Origin: Paracyclopina nana
Taxonomy: Eukaryota > Arthropoda > Copepoda > Cyclopoida > Cyclopettidae
Length of the DNA stretch: 64,000 bases
Reading direction: 5' to 3'
Assembly (NCBI GenBank): GCA_019096065.1
Contig: JAGUCH010000004.1
Location: 6,386,001-6,450,000, forward strand
Positions 21,771 through 32,216 of this stretch are shown one piece after another. The position numbers and the translations under genes are program-made. The notes under the pieces are model-generated. The model searched no databases. It had not been told where the DNA came from and worked only from the letters and a program-made list of their open reading frames with translations. Each line of letters begins with the position of its first letter. The first letter of the stretch is position 1.

Positions 21771-23317
21771 TTAAAGTGTTTGCGAAGGGTGAACTTCTCT
21801 TTCGTGACGAGTCCGATGGGATCGATGCTTGAAGTCCTTGCCACAAATGCGACAAGCGTATGGCTTTTCTCCTGTATGAATTCGCATATGGCAGACCAAG
21901 TCGTCTTTGGCATAAAAGACTTTGTCGCAAGAGCCACACTTGTGGTTGCGCACATTCAAATGATCTCGCTCAATGTGGACCCGCCGGTGAACCTTGGACT
22001 TGAACTCTCTGTCGCAGGTTTCACATTTGTACAAGCGAACTTCGGATGATTCTGCGACACCGCCGTGATCCTTAGCAAGGTGCCGTTTGAGCGTGGATGC
22101 CCAAGCGAATTTCATTTCGCAATGCGGACATTTCATCGCGTATTCTTTGTAATGAATGGCCAAATGTTGTCTCAGACTGTCAAGTCGCGCATAGGTTTTT
22201 TTGCACTCGCAGCAGGTGAACACCCCGTTTCTCTTCTCGGCTTTTACCTTTGCGTCTTCCTCGACTTCATTGTGAGCTATCAGCTGCAGGTCACCACTAT
22301 TTACAAGCCATGCTTGGCCAACTTCGGGGACTATATCCACCGAAACTTCACTTGCTGTTGGCAACGGTTCTGACACAATATCCACCAATGTTTCATGAAA
22401 CTCTAATGTGGTAGCCTCACAAAAAGAAGCGTTTTCCTCCACCAAGGACAAAACAGCCTGGTCGACATGAGGAGCTGGGTCGATTTTCACAATATCATTC
22501 GGCATTGAACAGACATGGTGAGAGATGCCCGTGAGTCTTGCAAACCCCTTTTTGCATCGTATGCATACATAAGGGTACACATCTTTGGCATGTTGCTCTT
22601 TATGCAGGTCCAGGTCCGCCTTGAGGTGAAATTGCTTTCCGCAGAACTTGCAATAAAACTTTCTGCGTGGTCTCTTCTTGTCTTTCTTCTCGACATTCGC
22701 ATTTGTCGACTTCGGCTGCTGCAGGTCGTGTTTCCTCAGATGTTGATTCAACGTGGCAATCTGATTGTATCGCTGGCCGCAAAGCTCACATGAGTAGGGC
22801 TTTTCTTTCTTGTGCGTCAGCTTGTGACGGTTCAAGTTGGAGACATGAGAGAATTTTCGCTTGCAGACACTGCAGCTGTGCTCTTTCACGCCCAAGTGTA
22901 TTTTGCTATGGGTTCTCAGGTCACTTTTTTTGTAGAACTGTTTCGGACATACTGCACAGCAATGAGGCCGCTTCTCCTCGTGGTCTCTCTCAATGTGATA
23001 CTTAAGCTGACTAGCCCTGCAAATCATAATTGTAAAAAATACAGGTCACAACGGTGCGAAAAATACTATCACCTCTCATAGGAATCTGGACAAATATCGC
23101 ATCGAAACTGACGGCTGCCATCCGCGCTGTGAGTTCTCCTGTGTCTCCAAAGTTGAGACAAACTCTCATATTGGCTGTCACACACTTGACACTTGAAGGA
23201 ATGCTGGCCATTCTTCATTCCATGGATTTGCAAATGGCCGTACAGGGACTGAGCTTTTTCAAACGACTTTTTGCAAATCGAACATTTGTACCCGCTTTTG
23301 CTACCGACCTCGTCCAT
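21771..23317 (-). CDS. C2H2 zinc-finger protein, about 13 fingers
   Basis: Two exons, 23317-23073 and 23016-21771, joined in phase 2 through finger 3 (DICPDSYER|ASQLKYHIERDH); 496 aa. Fingers 1-8 form an N-terminal block; the eighth (YVCIRCKKGF..ISHHVC) ends in Cys instead of the last His. A ~90-residue acidic, finger-free linker follows (with VDIVSEPLPTASEVSVDIVPE), then fingers 9-13, with one canonical TGEKPY linker before the last. The spacing with short varied linkers suggests a DNA-binding nuclear factor, but some such proteins bind RNA or protein. No KRAB, ZAD or BTB domain is visible at the N-terminus. No orthologue recognised. Confidence 0.9.
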
Positions 23318-24161
23318 ATTTGCGATTTTTGCGTTGAAGTATCATCGTGTCATTTGACAACTTTTTGTTTACAATTTGCATCAGTAATGCTAGTGTAATA
23401 AAGTTGGCGGCAAATTCAAAAAATGTATAGAAAATGCAGTTCCCCATGAACTATATCACCATTTTTTGTAATCCTACATAGCTCTATAAATAATATTCCG
23501 AGGCTGATATTTGCACTCTAACTGCTGAAAAAGAAAAAAAGTGATCTATATAATCTAACGTTTAATTAAGTTGGGTCCCTTCCAATAAAAAATGGAACTG
23601 TCAGCAGAAATGTTGCAAACTTGACATTTTGTCATCATCAGGTCTGCAAGGCAGAGCCAAAAAGAAAAAAAGCTAGAATTTGCATTGATCCATTCATAAA
23701 AGATACATTTTTACCAATTCATCTTTAACTGTCAAGCCTTTATGAAAAGGCTTCATAAGCAAACGATAATTTTAACGGGTCTGGGTTCATCAATGCGATC
23801 ATTACAAGCTGAGCGTTTGCCTAGAATGGTGACCAGACGTGGAAAGCAAAATTGGCGTCTATGTAGTATATAATCACAGTGGCTTCTGACTGTTACTGTC
23901 TGGCCACCTGCACTGTACAATGCTGTCAAAGTTTACGTATGCAACCAAAGCAAAGGCATGTAAAGTGAAAGCTCAGGTATAGGTTGAATCATAATTGTAA
24001 TACTCAGTCCCATCAAAACCCTCGGCAATCATTCTTTCAGGATCCGGTGAGCGTTTTTGCACTTTCTGTAGCTGGAGCACATCATTGCATGCACACTTTA
24101 ATTGAGCATAGTCCACACACTGATCACACAACAACAACAAGCCAGTTTAGAGTAGCAAGTC
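23318..24161. other. Divergent intergenic region (zinc-finger / ethanolamine kinase)
   Basis: About 840 bp between two start codons pointing away from each other. It should hold both promoters. It is A/T rich with no recognisable repeat or RNA gene. Confidence 0.5.
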
Positions 24162-25208
24162 ATGGAGGATGTCAAGCTGTTGCCAGACATTGTCATCAAT
24201 TTTGACACTGAGGAACAACTCAAAAATGGTGCAGCTCAAGTCATAGCACAGGTCAAGCCAGAGTGGCCAAAAAACGAGCATCGTTTCAAGATATTCACTG
24301 ATGGCATAAGCAACAAGCTGATAGGCGTGTACGTAGGCGACAAGAAAAAGGACATGGTCCTTGTCAGAGTTTATGGAGCTCAAACCGAGCTCTTCATCGA
24401 TAGAGAATCCGAAGTTCGAAATATGATGGTTCTAGCGCAATCCGGATGCGGTTGTCAGCTATATGCCCGATTCGGAAATGGGCTCGCATACGAGTTTATT
24501 CCTGGTGAAACCCTGACAATTGAATCAGCCAAGGCAAAAGATGTCTATCCCCGCGTAGCTGCAGCCATGGCTAAGATGCACAAAGAGGTGGATTTGGGCC
24601 CTAATGTCGTAAAGGAGGCTTGCATGTGGAAGAAGCTCCACATGTTTTTGGGCTACGCGGATCCAGAAGCCATAAATGATAAGAGACTGGGAGAAAATAA
24701 CATCACTAAAGAGAGGCTGGAACAAGAAGTGGCATTGTTGGAAGGCCAGCTGAAAGGATGCTCCAGCAAAATTGTGTTCACTCACAACGACCTCCTTCTG
24801 GCTAATATCGTGGTCCAGGAGTCAGGCAAGGTGTCGTTCATTGACTACGAGTATGGAGATTATAACTATCACGAATGCGACGTGGCCAATCACTTTGATG
24901 AGATGGCCGGAGTTGAGAGCATGGATTTCCTCAAGCATTATCCGACACGAGAATTTCAGCTGGATTGGATTCGCTGTTATTTGGAGGCTTTTCACTCGCA
25001 AAGTTCGTCGCCGTCAGAGGACGAAGTGATGGAGTTTTTTGTCAACGTCAACAAGTTCAGCCTCTGCTTTCATATGATGTGGGGTCTGTGGGGATTGGTG
25101 CAAGCCAAGATTTCAAAAATTGACTTTGACTTTGTGGCTTTTGCCTTGTCTCGCCTTAACGAATACTTTCGGGTGCGTGACGAGAGATTGGCCATGAAAC
25201 TCCCTTGA
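24162..25208 (+). CDS. Ethanolamine kinase (easily shocked / ETNK family)
   Basis: Intronless ORF of 348 aa, the usual size for ETNK1/2. It phosphorylates ethanolamine with ATP, the first step of the CDP-ethanolamine pathway to phosphatidylethanolamine, in the cytosol. Protein-kinase-like fold motifs: FKIFTDGISNKLIGVY (glycine loop region), VLVRVYGAQTELFIDRESE, YEFIPGETL, Brenner motif FTHNDLLLANIVV (catalytic Asp and Asn), then VSFIDYEYGDYNYHECDVANHF (metal Asp and the choline/ethanolamine-kinase motif). LCFHMMWGLWGLVQAKISKIDFDF near the C-terminus is characteristic of ethanolamine rather than choline kinases. All key residues are intact, so the lack of introns does not indicate a dead retrocopy. 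It provides CDP-ethanolamine precursors whose product PE donates the group used by PIGG. Confidence 0.95.
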   Translation: MEDVKLLPDIVINFDTEEQLKNGAAQVIAQVKPEWPKNEHRFKIFTDGISNKLIGVYVGDKKKDMVLVRVYGAQTELFIDRESEVRNMMVLAQSGCGCQLYARFGNGLAYEFIPGETLTIESAKAKDVYPRVAAAMAKMHKEVDLGPNVVKEACMWKKLHMFLGYADPEAINDKRLGENNITKERLEQEVALLEGQLKGCSSKIVFTHNDLLLANIVVQESGKVSFIDYEYGDYNYHECDVANHFDEMAGVESMDFLKHYPTREFQLDWIRCYLEAFHSQSSSPSEDEVMEFFVNVNKFSLCFHMMWGLWGLVQAKISKIDFDFVAFALSRLNEYFRVRDERLAMKLP

Positions 25209-25433
25209 AAATAATCATACACCATCATATCCTTGCGCCATAGAAGATGTGTGTGTTCAGCCAATATTTGGAGTGAGATCACGAATATTGACAGGGAGAA
25301 GACACATACTGCTGCACCGAATACACACAAATTTTCGCTAACTTTAAAATACTGCATGCACATTTTAAGAAGCTTCAATAAGAAAGGCGTGACTGAAATA
25401 CAATGAAATCCCTATTTTAGCCATACCGTCAAA

Positions 25434-26381
25434 ATGTCAGATTCGGAGGAGGAGGTCGCGGAAAAGCAATTCAAGATTTGTTTGATAGGTGATAGCCAAG
25501 TTGGCAAAACGTCGATTGCCAACAGATATGCGACCGACAACTTTGGCAAGTTGCCTGCCACCGTGGGAGTGGAGTTTTATCTCAAGAGGACAATTCTACC
25601 CGGACCTCGACACATCGCCCTCAAAGTAATTTTTCCAGCGAATATGAATGCACCATCCTATTGTTGTTGCTATGAAGGTTTGGGACGTCGGAGGAAGTGC
25701 GATGCAGAGTCGCATGCTCGACAAATACGTGTTTGGTGCCAATGCCATAATGCTCGTATATGACGTTACGAACAGCGCTTCATTCGAGAATCTGGAGCAA
25801 TGGCTACGAACGAGCCAACGCGTGACAAGCTCCATGGATAAGCCACCCATGTATGCATTAGTGGCCAATAAAATTGACCAGGAGCATCTTCGTACCGTCA
25901 AGTCAGACCGACATCACAAATTCGCCCAGGTTCGTGTGTACTTTCCGAGTTTGGGGAGGCTTTTCATGTCTTTTTTTAGAGCCACTTACCTCTAACATAA
26001 TTGCAGCAGTAGAATTCGACTTGAAAAGCCTTTTTGAAGGAGACAAAGTTAGTATTTAGTGCAACATTCGCCCTTTCAGGAAAACAGCCTTTTAACGTAT
26101 GCAGTTTCGGCGAAAACGAGCGAGGGCGTGAACCTTTGCTTTCAAAAGGTCGCAGCCGAGTTGGTCGGAATTAGGTAAGTCATTGCTAATTGACTCTAAT
26201 ATGGTAGGACAGCAGCAGCTTTAACCTATATAACCAATTTCTAATTGACAGACTCTCGAAAGCAGAACAGGAGCAACAGCAGGCGGTGGTGAAAGCAGAA
26301 ATTGTCACTTATCCTCAGCACAGGATGGCTAACAATGTGCAGCCATCATCTGTCAAAACAGCCGTTTGTTCCATCCAGTAG
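25434..26381 (+). CDS. RAB28: RAB28 small GTPase
   Basis: Exons 25434-25625, 25678-25929, 26080-26174 and 26252-26381; 222 aa (human 221). RAB28 is a farnesylated Rab-like GTPase linked to cilia and intraflagellar transport. Nearly every landmark is there: N-terminal MSDSEEE; P-loop GDSQVGKT; TVGVEFYLKR switch I; WDVGG switch II; MLDKYVFGANAIMLVYDVTN; NKID and VSAKTSEGV (guanine specificity); CFQKVAAELVGIRLSKAEQEQ; C-terminal CaaX box CSIQ. Human RAB28 ends similarly in CAVQ. The residue after WDxGG is Ser (codon 25696-25698) where Gln is usual. Donor of exon 2 is gttcgt, weak but required by homology. The only intron-1 acceptor that fits (tatgaag) lacks a good pyrimidine tract. Confidence 0.95.
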
Positions 26382-26414
26382 GCGCAATTACTAACAAAAC
26401 CATAGGCTTTTTCA

Positions 26415-26420
26415 AATAAA
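26415..26420 (+). terminator. Poly(A) signal of RAB28
   Basis: AATAAA 34 bp after the RAB28 stop codon. Confidence 0.6.
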
Positions 26421-29400
26421 TTGGTACACCTAATTGTCAAGTGCATGGCATGATTTTTTGGATAATTGAGCACAGAAGAAACTCAATGCCACAAAAGTGA
26501 GACAATTTAAAAATACCCATGTACTATATGGCCAACATCCTGAATTTCTTTGAGGAATTGAAGCTGCTTGCACACAAGCGGTTTTTTTTTAAATTGGAAG
26601 CTTTCTCAAAGGCTCGATTATTGAAGCAATTTACCAATAGAAGAAGCCAAAAGGTTTCAAAATCATTCCCGAAAGAGGGATTTAATCTTGAAAAGGTTTG
26701 GCACCTGGTCGATTATTGAACCGAGACGCAAGCAGTCGTTTTCCAGTTAAAAATAGATATATACTATACTGCAGAGCGCCGCAAGTTTGTCCTGCTTTCT
26801 CCAAAAGCTATATTCCTATGGCCTTTTTTGGCTATTGTTGTTCAGCCTCCAAGCTCATGAGTGTGTATATCACTCTTCTCAAAGTTGGATATGCTCAGGA
26901 GAAGTAGTAGTTGTGCCACCAAAATGCATGCTTGCGCTCTCAAAAGGCCAACGTATTCATTTCTCCAAGAGAGATATAATTTAGCCTCCTAATTGACTGC
27001 TCAAGGCTAGACAAAACTGGGAAGATTGAAATTTGATACACACCAGAGAGCCCCTTGAAAGAAGGAGAAAAAACACAAATTCGACAGCGTTAACTACCAA
27101 ATTTTCAGTCAACTTCTACTGTGGTGGTGATACATTGGGCTTTCTAAAAAATCTGAGGGGTTCGAGACCGTGAATCAAAGCCAAAAATGGAGCATGAAAA
27201 GTGCTTTTAAAATGGATGAAATCAGACTGAAAGGCCTTCTTTGGCTCCAGACAACGAGGCAAAAAAGCAACTTTTTGAGGCAAATCCAAGGATTGTTGGC
27301 CATGAGGGAAACATCTCCAATTTCAAAGCTTCCTCATTTTGGAGCGTCAAAACCTGGCTAAGGAAACTGATTACCAACAAAGAAGCTTGCGTTCGTTTGG
27401 TCTAAGCAAATATAGGCTCCCCTCCTGTTCTATGTACACCCTTAATAGCTATTTTTGGGTACTAATCACCCACAACTACTACCACTACTTTCTCGTCAAT
27501 CAATTCTCAAGGATCTCAGAAGGGGAAGGATAAATGCACTTCAATCTTAGTATGTTTGTCGGACGAAAGCTGACACATTTATTCTTACATGTGTATACCA
27601 ATACACATAACGTAGCTTCATTCACAAAAATACTTCCAATTGCATGCATTGATTTGAATTTAATTGAATGCAAATATCAAAAACTATGATCTTGGTGTGG
27701 CAAAAAGCTGGTAAAAATAGAAAACTAGCTGGGCAAGGTCTTAGCTTTTAACGGAGAGGAAGGCTCACAAACTTCTAAGTGGGCTAAGTTTTGACTTTAC
27801 CATACAAGAGATTGGCCCACGACTACGCACGAGATTTACAAAGGTGGCCTTAGAAGGCATTACAAGACAATAACTGATGATTAATAACTTTGTGTTTGGT
27901 AACACTCAACTTTAATAAGACAGGAACTGAATTATCAAATTCAAAAGGTCCACTTTTAAATATCATGGCTTCTATTTTTGGTGGCTCATCATAATGCCAA
28001 ACTGATATGAGAGAGGCATTCAATGACAATAATACTTCAATCTCAAACGCTAATTAAGGAATTTTCCAAGCTACAACAAACATGCCAAAAATCTGCAAAT
28101 ATGCTTCATGAAGGATGCAGGATTAGGAATTCTTTGAAAATACGCAAAACATGTTACGCAATTCTAATTCAGCGTCACAAAACAGGTTTTACCCGAATAT
28201 AACGTAAGGAAGTCAATATTTTTGCAAAAGTACTTGTTGAGGCTGTTCAATTATTATCCGAAATCCAGCTAATAAGGAAAGCTAGTCAGAGCTGCCAAAT
28301 CCTCAAATCATTAAGCTCCCAGTCATGGTACAGTCACAAAAAAACAATAACGTACCACACGTATGGGTCCACGTTGCACAAAACTGGGGGCGAGCGTTAA
28401 TTTGATGTAGCGAGTCAAAAAAAATCAGCTCTAAAAGTGGTTTTTGAAGGGACGAAAAAGCAAAGAAAGATTAAAATTATCTTACAAAAAATAATTTTTC
28501 ATGCAACATTTTTTCGGCCTCAAAACCAAAATAGAGCAGATAGAAAGGGACCAAAAAATGCTCTCAACAGTGTTCGGATAAATTCCAAAATGCAAAACCA
28601 TTGGTTAAAAAAGGGCCATTTTTGTGATCTTTCCGACCTGTAGGTCTGAAAATGTACTTCCAACAATATTGGCTGTTTTGTACATAGGTCATAAAACATA
28701 GGTGCATAGGTATTAAAACTGTGGTCTGTAGGTTTTTAACAACTGGTCTCCAGCTGAACCACTGTAGTTATAAAAACTAAACATGCACATGTAGTTATTT
28801 AAAAAACGTAAACGCCGCGCCGTAAGCATCAACACTTAGGTCAAAACCCTATTTTGCACTGCAATTATTTACTCAAGATTAAGGGGCACACCCGTCTTCA
28901 GGCACTTCGTCCCCAATCATATTATTATTTTTTTCTGCTTCAAAATGTCACCGATCCAAATCTATCAGCTCCCTAAAAACCTTATAAAGAGCAAGTTTCT
29001 TTGAAGCCAATGGCTGTATATGATACACTACTGACTATAAGGTTCCCCATTTATCCACAACTAGTCGAGTGGCTTAGCATGGGCGAATTGATGACTTCTC
29101 GAAAAAAGCTTCCAAGCTTGAATATGAGCATGTCGGGAGAGACGATAGGAAAATCAATAGTCATCGTCATGTTTCATAATAATCGGGAGTAAAGTTATCT
29201 GAGTGTGCCACTGAATAACGCTAAGAAAGAAAGCCATCATCATAATACTTAGCTCTCTGCTGAATGATGATGATGGTGATGGAGATGAAATCCTTAACGC
29301 TCGATGACTTTTTTGCAGTCTCCTCGCCGCTGCGGCTACACTGATGACAGTGCAGTTCCGGATCTTCCGTTCCACTTTATGCATCCTCCATTTCTTCATC

Positions 29401-29593
29401 TAATAGCAGGAGACTTGATAATGGCTCGTGAGGATTGGAAACTTTTCCCACCTTTCTTCGATCTCTTTATCACTGATTCATTTACCAAAAGCTTTTCCCC
29501 CAACTAATTATGGATTCTTCTGTTTGAATTTCCAAACAACGACTCAAAACGCCAAATTCAAAAATACTGCCTATGACCTCAGTTGTGAGTTTT
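26421..29593. other. Intergenic, no gene recognised
   Basis: About 3.2 kb of A/T-rich DNA with only short ORFs lacking splice context, motifs or codon bias. Nothing supported as an RNA gene or transposon. Confidence 0.5.
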
Positions 29594-30060
29594 TAGTGAT
29601 GGAACGAGTCGAAAAAAATGGGTCCGATCGAGTTCGAGTTGCCTCTAGTGGAAAACGATCGGTCGAGTTGGCAACTTTCAAAATCCGAGTTATTTCGAGT
29701 TTCCAGCATTGCTGCATAAACTGCAATCAGTGCATTGTTAATTGGATTTTTATTATATTGTAGGTAGAAATTAATTCATTCAAAAACTGTCCTACAAGAC
29801 GATAACTGTAAAGAACCATTCTCAAGCTGCTTAGCAAAAATATTAGCAAATTTCCAATTAGCCATATTTGAATATTGAGCAGTTTTGCCAAATTTTTGTT
29901 TTTTAATTTTTTCGAACTTTCGTGTTCGCAAAAATTGCTTCCGAGTTTTCTGAGTTCTCCCGCAATTTTTTTCGAGCGAGTTCGAGTTAAATGCTTATGT
30001 AGTCCGAGTCGATTTAGCCTTTCGAGTTACCGAGTCGAGTTGAAACTCGTTCCATCACTA
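29594..30060. mobile_element. TIR element with CGAGT subterminal repeats (probable hAT-type MITE)
   Basis: A 467-bp segment has perfect 16-bp terminal inverted repeats (TAGTGATGGAACGAGT; complement at 30045-30060). Both arms repeat TCGAGTT/CCGAGTC many times, with an A/T-rich centre. Size, TAGTG ends and repeat style match the two hAT MITEs in this window. The flanks do not give a clean 8-bp duplication (GTGAGTTT against GTGTTTTG at best), so class is inferred. Confidence 0.75.
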
Positions 30061-31992
30061 GTGTTTTGTCACTTACTGAGTTCTAAAGTTAACTCAGCTT
30101 ACCGTTCACCGCTTTCTTGCCATGGGCCAATGCTCTGTCAGGCTCTCAGCTCGTTTCTCAATTATCAGCAATCAAGTCTGTTCGTGTTTTTCATTTTAGT
30201 TTGGCTTGTTTACATTTCGTCTTTTCGCAGTTTTTTCGCACTTTACCTACATATTTCGATTTTCCGCTAACGCCAGTTTAGTACGTGCCATGCACAATTT
30301 TTTTTCCGCCAAATCATCTCGGACGATTCTCGGTCGTTGATGAATCATGAGCGTTGACTCGTCGAGTCATTTGCCGAAATGAAAGCAAACGTGTGTGCAA
30401 AGGGTAAAAAGCTAACAGACACAGCCCAGGCAGATGTTGAGACCCGCATAGTGTGTGAAGGCTTCTCGACTCATCTAAATCAGTAGCTCATCAAATTCGT
30501 CCGTCAGCTAATGCAATGTGACGAGTTAGGCCGAGGAAGTGATTTTCCCTCGAGGAGAGATCGGAACGTGACAATGCGAGTTTGGGCAACCGTTGGCCCT
30601 CATTGACGGTAAATTGTGAGCTTGTGACGTCGCCATTGTTACGAACATGACCTCTTACAACTTTGCTTTTTTTGCAGCTCACTCAAACATGGCGATAGCA
30701 TCATCATCCATGATACCATGAATGCGGAGCAGGCGAAATTCGAAGGCCAAGACACTCTAGATCGTCGCGTGTTACTGCCTTCATAATCTGATAATGTTTG
30801 GCCTTGGCAACATTAAAACGGAGGAATACGGCTGAGTGAATCAAATTTACCCTCTTGATTCTTGTCTGCGCACATGCTACTTATTGTGGGCCGTGTCCTT
30901 GGTCATGGTTTGGTGGCCACACGAAAGGAAGCCATAAACCTAAGAGACCTTCCGCGTTCACATTCTGATTTTTTTTCTAGCCGGCTTACAAAAAGCCCTC
31001 CTTTCAGTTCAGCATAGTCGTCGTGTCGTCTCTCCGCAAGCCTGCTCATTTTCTCTAGCTTGAAGCCTTTGCGTCACTCTCGCGACGACAACCTCGACGA
31101 CTCCACGGACGGCGACGGCGACGGCCACAGACTCACCGGCTGTCCCATTGAACAGAGTTTTTCAGTCCCTTGCCAACCCCGCTTGAGAAGTGATGTAACT
31201 ACATAATTGCTTAGGAAGTCTTTGCATGAGCATATAGAAAAAGGTCCCTTTGAATGGGCTAGAGCAAAGACGCCTCTGCTGTGTGGATAAGTAAGTTATT
31301 TTTGAGGACTGTTTCAATCTACCGTTTTGTTTGCCTTTCTCTACTTTTTTTCGTCAGTCATGCTGCTCTCGAGAAAAGTATACTTCAGATCATTGATTTT
31401 TAGAAGTGCGCCACAGCCAAGTTGGTTTTGGGCTCAGAGGAGTCTAGGGAAGCAATTTCTCTTGTAAATTAATGATGGCTTTCAAGGCGCATTTTTGAAG
31501 CCGGATGGAGCATCTTGACATGAGGTGGAGATTGAAAACTTGAAGGAAAGTGATGATGCAGACAAGTCTTAAAAGACTTGCAGTCAAAGTGAGCATGGAT
31601 GTGTGTGTGTGTTCGGCTCAAAAAAAGCTGCTGCAGGTGCTGGTTGCAGAAAGTCGTAAACTTGAGAAATGGCAATCAAAGAAACTCACTTCTCCCTTGG
31701 GAGTCCTTCATCTAATCACCGAGCCTTTCTAACAAAAACATTGCTTCCTCTATATAGCTGTTGTCCGAAGTTCTCATCACAAAAGAGTAGTACTCGGGAA
31801 TGGTTGCAGGCGTCGTCTATAATCTAATTAAGACATTTCCAGTCAGAGCTAACTAAGCTATTTCCCACAATTATTACACTGTATCAGCCTCGCATATTCT
31901 ATTGCGTGTGTCGTGCGTGAATTAATTTAAAAGTTCAACGATTTCCCTTGCAGGTGTGTGATTTGAGTAATGCAACATGGCATGAAAGTACC
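30061..31992. other. Upstream region of the PDE4 gene with a candidate 5' UTR exon
   Basis: No long ORF. A donor (GGATAA|gtaagt) at 31290 and an acceptor (cccttgcag) at 31954 would join a non-coding leader exon to the first PDE4 coding exon. GAC/GGC-rich repeats at 31080-31135 look like leader sequence near a promoter. Confidence 0.35.
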
Positions 31993-32216
31993 ATGAGCTC
32001 AAACAGTCCAAGCACCGCCCATCGTCATCGGCAAATGAAGCTGGCATGGACGAACTCGACGCATTTCAGATCTTCTTTGGCTGTGCCTACGACAGGATCT
32101 TCAAGTGCTGTCACGTCACCTTCTAATCCGCCGAGGCTTCTGTCGAAAACTGGTCGAAGAAGCAACAAAGGCTTCTCTCGTGGGTGGACTTTTTCTGCGT
32201 CTTCAACTCACAACAG
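31993..32216 (+). CDS. PDE4 alternative first coding exon 1 (most distal)
   Basis: An acceptor ends at 31954. The ATG at 31993 begins MSSNSPSTAHRHRQMKLAW and stays open to a donor (AACAG|gtagga) in phase 2. With the common UCR1 exon at 49621 the junction reads THN-S-FDVDH. The whole sequence is Ser/Thr/Arg rich, like N-termini of long PDE4 isoforms. The splice over 17 kb is inferred from phase only. Confidence 0.5.

Noticed and set aside
22065-23005. Plus-strand ORFs opposite the zinc-finger gene
   Set aside because: Antisense shadows of a strongly coding minus strand; no start context, domains or splice logic.
29594-30060. Firm assignment of this TIR element to hAT by target duplication
   Set aside because: The flanking 8-mers match at only about five positions, so only the ends and layout support hAT.
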